A stretch of DNA of 64,000 bases from Kiritimatiellia bacterium (lineage in GTDB: Bacteria > Verrucomicrobiota > Kiritimatiellia > JAAZAB01). Below, one piece after another: positions 9,129-17,093 of this stretch. The translations under genes and the position numbers were made by a program. The notes under the pieces are model-generated. The model was not told where the DNA came from and did not search any database. It worked only from the letters and a program-made list of their open reading frames with translations. Position 1 is the first letter of the stretch. Each line of letters opens with the position of its first letter. The stretch is from positions 170,548 to 234,547 of the forward strand of contig JAQUMN010000002.1 of NCBI GenBank assembly GCA_028718125.1. The letters are read 5' to 3'.

Positions 9129-10388
9129 TTGTTTCCCGGAACTGAATCACTGGCTCGACGACCTGTCGGACCCCGCCGCCAAGCGTGGTGTGTGTATCTG
9201 GGGCGCCACATCTGGTGGCAGATCATGATGACTTTTATACTCAGGGGCGGTTCCAGAAACGCCTTCGATGGTGATCGGAACACCGGGGAACTGCCGCAGA
9301 ACATGCTGCAAATCTGCGATCAAGAATGGGACGAAGTGCGGTTAGGCCCACGCCGGACGGTGACGTGTTCTGAAAATGCCAAGCATCATGCTTCGCGAGT
9401 TTCCGTCGAAGAGGTTGCCCGGATTCCAGTTAAAATGGTTCGCCGCCTTATGGCCATGCGTTTGCTGGACAGGGCGCGATTATTCAACTGCTGGTTGCTG
9501 ATCGCGATCGATGGAACGCTACAGGATCGCGGCCGCAATACGCCAGCCGATGAGGCCCGTTACCGGTATGTCGTTGAGGCAAAGCTGGTCGGCCCCGAAG
9601 GAACGATGTTCCCGTTAATGACGGAGTTCGTCGATATGCGCGATCCGGTTCGCGACAAGGAGGACTGTGAACTGAATGCTTTCAAGCGGCTGGCGCCGCG
9701 ACTGCACGCCGAATTTCCAAGACTTTCCATTTGCCTGCTGGTAGATGGCCTCTACCCGGTTCAGCCGGTTTTCGATGTGTGCAAGCGGTATGGCTGGAAA
9801 TTTATCGTCACCCTCCGCGAAGGCCGCCAGCCCACCGCTTGGGACGAGGCGATTCAGACCATGACAATGAGTCCTGCCAATGTGTTCCAAAGCGAACGCC
9901 AAGGAGAGCATGGCTGGATCAGCCAGACGCTTCGTTGGACGGATAATGTGCCTTTCGGCGACGAGCATTCGCCGCACAAGTTTTCGGTTCTGTTCAGCGG
10001 GGAGATCAGTCCGACGGACGCCACCCTGTGGTGCTGGGTCACCAACCTGAACCTTCAGCGCGAGAAAGTATATGCCATTGCCAATCGGGGTGGGCGCGCC
10101 CGCAACGGCATCGAAAATGTATTCAACGTCGAGAAGAACGGCGGGTTCGGGCTTGAGCACGCCTTCTGCGCTAACCCGACGGCATCCCAAAACTACCATC
10201 TCATCATGCAGGTGGCTTACATCCTCTGGCAACTGCTGGCCCATGGATTACTTCAACGCCTTATGCGGATGTGTCGCAAAGTCACCGTTCTAAAAATGGC
10301 CGAACTATTGCGCGCCAGTTTGCTTTCGGTGCGGATCCATACGCTTAGCCCTGCCTTCGGCCAACTCCGCTTCCGATCATCCGCTTAA
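9129..10388 (+). CDS. DDE transposase, IS4-superfamily-like, N-terminus lost to a frameshift
   Basis: The open frame codes for 419 residues. Candidate catalytic residues are D128 (IAIDGTLQD), D206 (LLVDGLYPV) and E329 (GIENVFN, followed by the usual GFGLEHAF). This is the D-D-E pattern expected of cut-and-paste transposases. The first residues up to about RRQAW are not natural sequence. The expected N-terminus (IGRKLIEVVRHCFPELNHWL, from about 9097) is encoded in the frame one base away and joins near 9170 at a run of four C. Loss of a C there, or a -1 slip, would explain the break. As no typical slippery heptamer is visible, a mutation or sequencing error is more likely than programmed frameshifting. 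The original start is probably upstream, overlapping the end of the accessory gene. Confidence 0.8.
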   Translation: MFPGTESLARRPVGPRRQAWCVYLGRHIWWQIMMTFILRGGSRNAFDGDRNTGELPQNMLQICDQEWDEVRLGPRRTVTCSENAKHHASRVSVEEVARIPVKMVRRLMAMRLLDRARLFNCWLLIAIDGTLQDRGRNTPADEARYRYVVEAKLVGPEGTMFPLMTEFVDMRDPVRDKEDCELNAFKRLAPRLHAEFPRLSICLLVDGLYPVQPVFDVCKRYGWKFIVTLREGRQPTAWDEAIQTMTMSPANVFQSERQGEHGWISQTLRWTDNVPFGDEHSPHKFSVLFSGEISPTDATLWCWVTNLNLQREKVYAIANRGGRARNGIENVFNVEKNGGFGLEHAFCANPTASQNYHLIMQVAYILWQLLAHGLLQRLMRMCRKVTVLKMAELLRASLLSVRIHTLSPAFGQLRFRSSA

Positions 10389-10833
10389 CGGGGCGCGCAG
10401 CAGGACCTCCAGCCCGAACCCGCCTGCCTTTAACGACACGCTCTTTATCCGACGCTCAGCGCACGGGCCGCCCGGCTCTATCCTCTGTTCACCGTTATTT
10501 TGTCCTTGCCTCTTCCACCTCTTCAATGTGACCATGATTTGGAATCGCTGTTGGGTGGGGAGTTGGGTTGCGTTTATCCGCATTTTCGTTTACGTTTGAA
10601 GGGCCACGATCCCAGAAAAGGCCCGCAGTCGTATTCAATACGCTGTCTAAAAACGCTTGATACTCAGGCGCCATTCGTGGTATGAATAAATCAGTTAGGC
10701 CGCCAAAGGCAGCGACATGTTTCATGTGGCCGTCCCGATGCGCTTACGCGATTGGGATGGCCATACCGGAGAAATCCACGCTCTCACGGGCGCGGCTACC
10801 CGGACTAAAATGCCTTTACCTCAGGAGGTCACC
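10389..10833. other. Intergenic: end of the insertion sequence and leader of the ankyrin gene
   Basis: No gene is supported. The stretch includes the right end of the insertion sequence, its target duplication, and a hairpin at 10728-10762 (GGCCGTCCCGATGCG pairing with GCGATTGGGATGGCC, two mismatches) about 70 nt before the ankyrin gene. A strong ribosome-binding site AGGAGG lies at 10823-10828. Confidence 0.6.
10551..10559. repeat. Target-site duplication, right copy
   Basis: TTGGGTGGG directly follows the right terminal inverted repeat and matches 8591-8599. Confidence 0.85.
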
Positions 10834-11562
10834 ATGAAAAGCATTCGATGGATCGCAATGCTGGGAATCTGCTGTCTGTCATTTTCGTCCTTCGGCGCTA
10901 CCGACCTCTCAGAGAGTCTGGAGGCGGATGACACCAACGCCATCGTGGCTGAGCCGACAGCTTCGGCTGTGACCAACGCGGATGCCGCCTTGCCCAAACC
11001 GCCCGACGCCAACGCGCCCATCGCCAATGACGGCTCCACTGCGCTGCACGAGGCCGCCCAATTTGACCGGTTGGACGACGTCAAGCTCCTGCTGGAAAAG
11101 GGCGCCGCCATCAACGTCGCCAACAACATTGGCATTACACCCTTACACCTAGCCGCGCTGGCCGGGCATACCGATATGGTCACCTTGCTCATGGCCAATA
11201 AGGCCAATGTCAAGGCCAGGGATGTCTTCGGTCTGACGCCCCTGCACTGTGCCGCGCAATATGGGCACGTGGATACAATTAAGGTATTGCTCGCTAACGG
11301 CGCCGAGATCGAGGCCAAAACCAATACCCAGGGGCTGACTCCCTTGCATTGGGCGGCCTTCTGGGGCCATATCGAAGGCGTCAAATGCCTGCTGAGTTCC
11401 GGCGCCGACATTAACGCCCGCGACAATACCGGGAACACACCCTTGACCTGGGCCGAGTCTTACGGACAACACGACCTGGCCCGTCTCCTGGCCCGTAAGG
11501 GCGGTAAGGGCCATGTTCACGAAAAGCTCTACGGGCTGGATGCCTCGTGGCATGTGGACTGA
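10834..11562 (+). CDS. Exported ankyrin-repeat protein
   Basis: The start at 10834 is fixed by AGGAGG at 10823-10828 and by the signal peptide MKSIRWIAMLGICCLSFSSFGA. The protein has 242 residues. A low-complexity Ala/Asp-rich linker (about 23-65) is followed by five ankyrin repeats: STALHEAAQFDRLDDVKLLLEKGA, ITPLHLAALAGHTDMVTLLM, LTPLHCAAQYGHVDTIKVLL, LTPLHWAAFWGHIEGVKCLL, and a last, weaker NTPLTWAESYGQHDLARLL. Ankyrin repeats bind protein partners; the signal peptide places this one in the periplasm or outside. The partner is unknown. It stands alone between the insertion sequence and the histidinol-phosphatase gene. Confidence 0.88.
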   Translation: MKSIRWIAMLGICCLSFSSFGATDLSESLEADDTNAIVAEPTASAVTNADAALPKPPDANAPIANDGSTALHEAAQFDRLDDVKLLLEKGAAINVANNIGITPLHLAALAGHTDMVTLLMANKANVKARDVFGLTPLHCAAQYGHVDTIKVLLANGAEIEAKTNTQGLTPLHWAAFWGHIEGVKCLLSSGADINARDNTGNTPLTWAESYGQHDLARLLARKGGKGHVHEKLYGLDASWHVD

Positions 11563-11796
11563 GCTTTTCTTCCCCGCCCGCACTCCAAGAAAATCAACCG
11601 CGGATTACAGGCATGTTCACGGATGGCGAGCAGTGTGCCAAGAATCAATAACTAAAGATTAACGACCCAATGGCGTCCTCTTCATCTTTTAATATCCGCG
11701 CCCACCCGCCTGCTATGTTATGTAGCACTGCGGGCAGGTCCGCGTTATCCGTAGTAAAAATTCTCGCAGATGTTTTGTTTTTATAGTGGCGCTCTC

Positions 11797-12627
11797 ATGC
11801 TTGCCGATTATCACATCCATACGGCGCTTTGCCATCATGCCGAAGGCGAAGCCTCAGCATTTCACGCGCGGGCCATTGAACTGGGCCTGCCGGAAATTTG
11901 TTTTACCGATCACGTGCCCAACCCGGATGGGTACGATCCGGTCAACCGCATGCGTCTCGACCAGTTTCCCCTGTATCGGACAATGGTTGCGGACTTGGCG
12001 CGCGCGAGCCAACCGTTGGTCCTGTTCGGCATGGAAGCCGATTATTACGACGGCTGCGAGCGTTTTCTCCAAGACTGGCTGCCGCGCCAGACATTTGACC
12101 TGGTGATCGGCTCGGTGCATTACATAGACAATTGGGGCTTCGACAATCCCGACGAACGGCACGTGTGGGATTCCGTGGATGTCACGAACACCTGGGCCAC
12201 CTATTTCAACCTGATCGGCAAGCTGGCTGACAGTCGTTTGACTGGTCGCCGATTGGCTGATGTGATCGGGCATCTGGACCTGCCGAAAAAATTCGGTCAC
12301 CGGCCCTCTGATCGCGATTTGAAAGAAATGGCTCAGCCCGCCCTGGATCGCGTGGCGGCCGCCGGCATGGCCATTGAACTTAATTCGTCGGGCTTGCGAC
12401 GGCAGGTCCATGAAATTTACCCCTCCGCCCTGCTCTTGTCGCTGGCCAAGGAACGAAATATTCCAATCTGCTTTGGCTCCGATGCGCATCGGCCGGAGGA
12501 AGTGGGCTGGCAGTTTGACGCCTCGCTGGCGCTGGCCCGCTCGGTCGGCTACACCCACGCCGTGCGCTTCCGCCGCCGCCGACCCCTGCCCTACGCCTTG
12601 CCGACCGACCTAAACAAAATGATTTAG
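11797..12627 (+). CDS. hisJ: PHP-family histidinol-phosphatase
   Basis: This protein of 276 residues is probably the enzyme that hydrolyses L-histidinol phosphate in histidine synthesis. It starts with the PHP metal-binding motif MLADYHIHTALCHHAEG (H6, H8) and contains ICFTDH, a glutamate in LVLFGMEADYY, VIGSVHY, DVIGHLDLPKKF and the final CFGSDAHRPEEVG, in the order expected of HisJ/HisK-type phosphatases. The ATG at 11797 puts the metal motif at the usual position; the frame also allows 11770, which adds nine unusual residues. No other his genes are nearby. A different phosphatase of the PHP family cannot be excluded. It converges with the M23 peptidase gene over a hairpin-rich 85 bp gap. 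Confidence 0.83.
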   Translation: MLADYHIHTALCHHAEGEASAFHARAIELGLPEICFTDHVPNPDGYDPVNRMRLDQFPLYRTMVADLARASQPLVLFGMEADYYDGCERFLQDWLPRQTFDLVIGSVHYIDNWGFDNPDERHVWDSVDVTNTWATYFNLIGKLADSRLTGRRLADVIGHLDLPKKFGHRPSDRDLKEMAQPALDRVAAAGMAIELNSSGLRRQVHEIYPSALLLSLAKERNIPICFGSDAHRPEEVGWQFDASLALARSVGYTHAVRFRRRRPLPYALPTDLNKMI

Positions 12628-12703
12628 CCGCAAAAAGGCGCAAGATTCACAAATGTGAAAAATCAAAGCGCTTTTTTTTGTGTTTTTTGCGCATCTTTGC
12701 GGC
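12627..12703. terminator. Bidirectional terminator candidate between convergent genes
   Basis: GCCGCAAAAAGGCGCAA (12627-12643) pairs with TTGCGCATCTTTGCGGC (12687-12703), 14 of 17 positions complementary. A smaller stem TTCAC-AAAT-GTGAA (12646-12659) sits inside, followed by the run AAGCGCTTTTTTTT. Confidence 0.6.
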
Positions 12704-12712
12704 AACATTCGG

Positions 12713-13834
12713 TTAATACATCAGCATGTCGCACCACTTTTCGCCTTCACGGCCCAGGCGCCATAAGCCGTTCCGGCAAACAACCAGGTGTGAACCGTTG
12801 CGGCCGAGTGCAGCCGGATCCACGCGCAGAACCGCATTCTTCCGCGTTCCAAGCAACTGACGTTCCGATTCCGTGGCATTGCGGCCCCTGAGCGGCAAGC
12901 CGTCTTCCGAGACCGCCATTTGCAGACCGGCTCCCCGATATTTTTCGCCTTCCCAGAAGCACGGGTACCGGTCAAAAAAGTCCGGCTTGCGCCGGGCGGC
13001 CAGAACGATTTCAAAGGCAGCCGGCTGGGCGGCGATATACTGGAAAAAATCGAAGGCCGGCTGTTGATGCTGACTTTCAAACACGGCCAGGGGATTCACG
13101 GCCAGCAAATTCCAACCGTTATAATTGCCGTGACCATTTTTAAATTTATGGGCATGGAACCATTGGTTAAACCGCGCGTTCATGATCAGCCCGACTTCGA
13201 AATGGAGGTGCGCCTGGGCCAGGGGGATCGGCGGATTGGCCGTATGGCCGACGACCCCCAACACATTGCCCGCTTGCACAGCCCGCCCAAGGCCCACGCC
13301 GGGCGAGATGGCCGCCAGATGCGCATAGAGCGTATAGACAACCCCGGAAGGACACGCATGGATGAGCACCGCATATTTGCCATAATTCGAATTCCCGGCT
13401 ATCGTGTTGACATAGGCCACGGCGCCGTCCGCCACGGCATAGACGGCATCTTGCGGGCGGCCGGCGTCATCCCGTTGGCCGGCGGCGATATCCACGCCTT
13501 CATGAAAGGACGCTGCCAAACCTTTGCCGCGGCGGGTCGTACGCACCGAGCCGAACAGCGCGGATTCGGGTCGGCCGGAGGCCGTCGGCTGAAATACATC
13601 GGGGTCATTACGATCGAGCCCCTGGTCAGTGGGAAACACGAGATTCCGGAATTGGTTGGTCACCATCCGGCCGGCGCGCGGCAGGTCCAAGCCCGGCGTT
13701 TCCTCTTCGGCATACTGCGCGCCCGGCGGCCTGGCGCGCAAGCACAGGGACAATACCACGCCCACGAAGGCGAGTTCGAGGACCACAAGCAGGGCAACGG
13801 CCCCATACCGACGACTTTTATCTCCAAACTTCAT
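12713..13834 (-). CDS. Membrane-anchored or exported M23 (LytM-type) metallopeptidase
   Basis: This 373-residue protein has one N-terminal membrane segment (about residues 11-32, GAVALLVVLELAFVGVVLSLCL), either an uncleaved anchor or a signal peptide. The peptidase domain spans about 90-245. It has the zinc ligands H111 and D115 (FHEGVDIAAG), the catalytic-site YAHL with H172, and HLHFEV with H209 and H211, so all key residues are present. M23 enzymes cut peptidoglycan cross-links in the periplasm. The C-terminal 130 residues (FESQHQQPAFDFFQYIAAQPAAFEIV onward) belong to no domain recognised here. It is divergent from speA. Confidence 0.88.
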   Translation of the reverse strand: MKFGDKSRRYGAVALLVVLELAFVGVVLSLCLRARPPGAQYAEEETPGLDLPRAGRMVTNQFRNLVFPTDQGLDRNDPDVFQPTASGRPESALFGSVRTTRRGKGLAASFHEGVDIAAGQRDDAGRPQDAVYAVADGAVAYVNTIAGNSNYGKYAVLIHACPSGVVYTLYAHLAAISPGVGLGRAVQAGNVLGVVGHTANPPIPLAQAHLHFEVGLIMNARFNQWFHAHKFKNGHGNYNGWNLLAVNPLAVFESQHQQPAFDFFQYIAAQPAAFEIVLAARRKPDFFDRYPCFWEGEKYRGAGLQMAVSEDGLPLRGRNATESERQLLGTRKNAVLRVDPAALGRNGSHLVVCRNGLWRLGREGEKWCDMLMY

Positions 13835-14164
13835 GAGGTGGAGATAATAAGTGGAATTGAGCGGGACGCAAGCGCCATGATTCGCAAAAAAAACTTGTCA
13901 AAAAATAACTTGCCGCGGTGCGCCACGCGTGTATAAAGAATGTTTGGGAATTGTTAATGGTTGATGCAGCATGATCGATCAAGAGTTTATCGGTCCCGCT
14001 TATGGCTTGCCACACTCATAGAATGGCCACGAGCGGAGAGCCAACCATGGTTATGACCAACATGAACGATGACCGAATGAACGGATTTCCTTAGTATTAC
14101 TATTACCCGTTAACCATTATCCATTAACCATCGCCCCTTATTTTGCGCGCAAAAAGGAGTTGGC
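13835..14164. other. Divergent intergenic region between the M23 gene and speA
   Basis: No gene is seen. The stretch should hold both promoters. Short iterated sequence occurs near 14105-14130 (TTAACCATTATCCATTAACCAT). AAGGAG at 14154-14159 is the ribosome-binding site of speA. Confidence 0.5.
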
Positions 14165-16084
14165 ATGAAACCGGAAGTGCTTGAGCGCTGGACTTGCGAC
14201 AACGCGGCAGACTTGTACGGCATCCGCAACTGGGGCATCGGCTATTTTGATATCGCCGCGAGCGGCGACATTGTGGTCAAACCGTTCGGACCGGCCAGCG
14301 AGACGAGCATCAACATCATGGATCTCATTGCCGGGCTCAAGGCGCGCGGGCTCAACATGCCGATCCTGCTGCGCTTCGCCGACATCCTGTCCTCGCGCAT
14401 CAAGCAGCTTTACGAGAACTTCAATTCGGCCATCCGCGATTACGGCTACCAGGGCGTGTACCGCGGCGTATATCCGATCAAGGTCAACCAACAGAAGCAG
14501 GTCGTGGCCGAGATCATGGAATTCGGCCGCCCCTATCACCACGGGCTGGAAGCCGGGAGCAAGGCGGAGCTGATGGCCGCCATCGCCTACACCGAGGACC
14601 CCGAAGCGCTCATTGTCTGTAACGGCTACAAGGACGAGGAATTCATTGACCTGGCGCTATACGCGCTCAAGATGGGCTTGCAAACCATCCTCGTCCTGGA
14701 AAAGCCGGATGAGTTGGCTATGATCCTGAACCGGGCCGCCCAGATGGGCGTCAAGCCCCGGCTCGGTGTGCGGGTCAAGCTTTCCAGCCGCGCCGGCGGC
14801 CACTGGGACGGATCCGGCGGCGACCGCAGCATGTTTGGCGTCAATGCATCGCAGACGATCGAGATCATTGACCGCCTGCGCAAGGAAGCCATGCTGCCCT
14901 GCCTGCAGATGCTGCACTACCACCTGGGTTCGCAGGTTTCCAACATCCGCAATATCCGTTCGGCCCTGCACGAAGCCTGCCGCCTGTATGTCGAAATGGC
15001 GCGCGAAGGCGCCGCCATGGGGCTGATCAACATCGGCGGGGGCCTGGCCGTCGACTATGACGGCTCGCACACTAATTTCGCCAGCAGCCGCAATTACACC
15101 GAGCAGGAATACGCCGCCGACGTCGTGGAAGCCATCATGAGCGCCGTCAAAGACGCCGGCATTCCCCACCCCACGATCATCAGCGAATCGGGCCGCGCCA
15201 CGGTCGCCCATCATTCCGTTCTGGTCTTCAATGTGCTCGATGTAAGCCGGTTCGAACCGCAGACCGCGGCCGTGACTGAAGAGATGCCGGCGCATTACCA
15301 CGAAATGCTGAACAACATGAGGGACGTCCGCCAGGCGCTATCCACGAAGAACCTCCAGGAGTGTTACCATGACGCCGTGTATTACCGCGACGAAATTCGC
15401 TCGCTCTTCACGCATGGCCAGCTGTCACTGAGGGAGCGGGCATTCGCGGAAACACTTTTCTGGGATATCATCTGCCGGATCGCCGCCGAAAGTAAAGAAC
15501 GCAAATACGTATCCGAAGAAATTCAGGGCCTTGAAGTGGCGCTGGCCGATCTCTACTACTGCAATTTCAGCGTGTTCCAGTCGCTGCCTGATTCCTGGGC
15601 AATCGACCAATTGTTCCCGGTCATGCCGATTCATCGCCTTCAGGAAATGCCGACGCGCCAGGGCACCCTGGCTGACATTACCTGCGACTCCGACGGCAAA
15701 ATCGACCGTTTCATCGACCTGCACGACGTGAAAAACACCCTCCCGCTGCACGAACTGCGCGGCGAGGATTATTATCTCGGCGCGTTTCTGGTGGGCGCCT
15801 ACCAGGAAACCCTGGGCGACCTGCACAACCTGCTGGGCGACACGAACGTGTTGCATGTCCGCGTGGGCAAGGACGGCACGGTGGAATACGCCAACGAGAT
15901 TGCGGGCGACACCGTCGCCGACGTGCTCTCTTATGTGGAATACGACCCCCGCGATATGATCAACCGCGTGCGCATCATGGCCGAACAGGCTGTGCGCGAC
16001 GGCCATATCACGGCCGTGGAACGCCGCGAGATCATGTTCGCCTACGAAACCGGCATGCGCGGCTACACCTATTTTGAAAGCTGA
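14165..16084 (+). CDS. speA: Biosynthetic arginine decarboxylase
   Basis: The 639-residue protein has the normal length for the SpeA family, which uses pyridoxal phosphate to convert arginine to agmatine, the first step of putrescine synthesis by the agmatine route. The N-terminus WTCDNAADLYGIRNWGIGYFDI and the PLP-lysine motif GVYPIKVNQQK (K106) are typical. So are LGVRVKLSSRAGGHWDGSGGDRSMFG, the substrate-side HYHLGSQVSNIRN, and INIGGGLAVDYDG. The C-terminal half carries ESGRATVAHHSVLVFNV and VGAYQETLGDLHNLLGD, all diagnostic. The start follows AAGGAG. The agmatinase gene 133 bp downstream supports the pathway. Confidence 0.97.
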   Translation: MKPEVLERWTCDNAADLYGIRNWGIGYFDIAASGDIVVKPFGPASETSINIMDLIAGLKARGLNMPILLRFADILSSRIKQLYENFNSAIRDYGYQGVYRGVYPIKVNQQKQVVAEIMEFGRPYHHGLEAGSKAELMAAIAYTEDPEALIVCNGYKDEEFIDLALYALKMGLQTILVLEKPDELAMILNRAAQMGVKPRLGVRVKLSSRAGGHWDGSGGDRSMFGVNASQTIEIIDRLRKEAMLPCLQMLHYHLGSQVSNIRNIRSALHEACRLYVEMAREGAAMGLINIGGGLAVDYDGSHTNFASSRNYTEQEYAADVVEAIMSAVKDAGIPHPTIISESGRATVAHHSVLVFNVLDVSRFEPQTAAVTEEMPAHYHEMLNNMRDVRQALSTKNLQECYHDAVYYRDEIRSLFTHGQLSLRERAFAETLFWDIICRIAAESKERKYVSEEIQGLEVALADLYYCNFSVFQSLPDSWAIDQLFPVMPIHRLQEMPTRQGTLADITCDSDGKIDRFIDLHDVKNTLPLHELRGEDYYLGAFLVGAYQETLGDLHNLLGDTNVLHVRVGKDGTVEYANEIAGDTVADVLSYVEYDPRDMINRVRIMAEQAVRDGHITAVERREIMFAYETGMRGYTYFES

Positions 16085-16217
16085 CCCATCCCGTTGCGGA
16101 TTGCGGAATGAGAACCACCGATGAAATCTGAATTCCAAAGTCCAAAGTCCAAATAAATAGAGCCAATTTTCCATCAATCCGATCACAAATCAGCAATCAA
16201 AAATCAAAAATCAAAAA

Positions 16218-17093
16218 ATGTTACATTTTTTGGAATACGATCCCGTTTATGCCCACAACCCCCGTGCGCCCTACGCCGTCCTGCCGGCACCGTATGAGCG
16301 CACCGTCAGCTACGGCCGGGGAACGGAGCGCGCGCCTGCGGCCATCCTCGCGGCAAGCGCGCACATCGAACCTTTTGACGATGAATTGTTCCGGCCTCTG
16401 GGCTTGGGCGTCCAAACCCTGCCGGCCATTCCCTGCCGCCGCGGAACCGATCGCCAGGTCCTGGAAGCCATTCGGCGCGCCGCCGCCGCCGTTATGCAAC
16501 GGGGCCAGTTTCTGTTGACCCTGGGCGGCGAACATACCATCACTTTCCCCCTCGTGGCGGCAGCCAAGGCCATGCATGGCGATCTGACGGTATTGCATTT
16601 CGACGCCCATCTGGACCTGCGCGATCGTTACACCGGGACAAACCTCTCGCACGGCTGCGTCATGCGGCGGGTGATGGAGATCGGAGCGCCCATTGTGTCG
16701 GTCGGCATCCGCAGTGTCTGCGCAGAGGAATATCATCTTGTCAAACAGCATCGCTTGCCTGTATTTTGGGCGCGCGATATCGTTCAAGCGCGCTCCGAGG
16801 CCTGGATGAAAGCCGCGCTCGCGCGCCTGGGAAAACAAGTATATATTTCTATCGACGTTGACAGCCTGGATCCTTCGCTGATGCCCGGGACCGGCACGCC
16901 CGAGCCGGGCGGCCTGGGCTGGTACGCCCTCACCGTGTTCCTGCGGCGCGTGTGCGCCGCGCGGCGGGTGGTGGCGGCCGACCTGGTCGAAGTGGCGCCC
17001 GTGCCCGGCACGCCGGCATGTGAATATATCGCCGCGCGGCTGGCGGCCAAGTTGCTGCTGTATCATCGGATTGGAAAATCGAGGAACTCATGA
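16218..17093 (+). CDS. speB: Agmatinase (ureohydrolase family)
   Basis: This 291-residue protein cleaves agmatine into putrescine and urea, completing the route begun by the preceding arginine decarboxylase. The two-manganese site of ureohydrolases is complete: H106 (LGGEHTITFP), D129, H131 and D133 (HFDAHLDLRD), D213 and D215 (ISIDVDSLDPS), followed by GTGTPEPGG. The length fits the family. The stop codon overlaps the start of the downstream lipoprotein gene by four bases (ATGA), so the two are probably translationally coupled. The A-rich leader CAATCAAAAATCAAAAATC before the ATG has no clear ribosome-binding site. Confidence 0.94.
   Translation: MLHFLEYDPVYAHNPRAPYAVLPAPYERTVSYGRGTERAPAAILAASAHIEPFDDELFRPLGLGVQTLPAIPCRRGTDRQVLEAIRRAAAAVMQRGQFLLTLGGEHTITFPLVAAAKAMHGDLTVLHFDAHLDLRDRYTGTNLSHGCVMRRVMEIGAPIVSVGIRSVCAEEYHLVKQHRLPVFWARDIVQARSEAWMKAALARLGKQVYISIDVDSLDPSLMPGTGTPEPGGLGWYALTVFLRRVCAARRVVAADLVEVAPVPGTPACEYIAARLAAKLLLYHRIGKSRNS

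Larger units (their letters stand above)
8600..10550 (+). mobile_element. Complete insertion sequence, 1951 bp, 14 bp TIRs, 9 bp target duplication
   Basis: The left end CAGCGATTCCAAAT (8600-8613) is a perfect inverted copy of the right end ATTTGGAATCGCTG (10537-10550). Both ends are flanked by the direct repeat TTGGGTGGG. Inside are a consensus-like promoter, a small accessory gene (8756) and a DDE transposase gene (9129) whose beginning is frameshifted. Intact ends and target duplication point to an insertion that has not been rearranged since. The exact family was not determined; the transposase looks like the IS4 superfamily. Confidence 0.88.

Noticed and set aside
9155..9190. Programmed ribosomal frameshifting in the transposase
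   Set aside because: No A-rich or X-XXY-YYZ slippery heptamer with a following hairpin was seen; a lost base is the simpler reading.
12920..13936. A 338-codon plus-strand frame opposite the M23 peptidase gene
   Set aside because: It lies on the complementary strand of a gene with all M23 metal ligands and shows no family motif of its own; long antisense frames are expected at this GC content.
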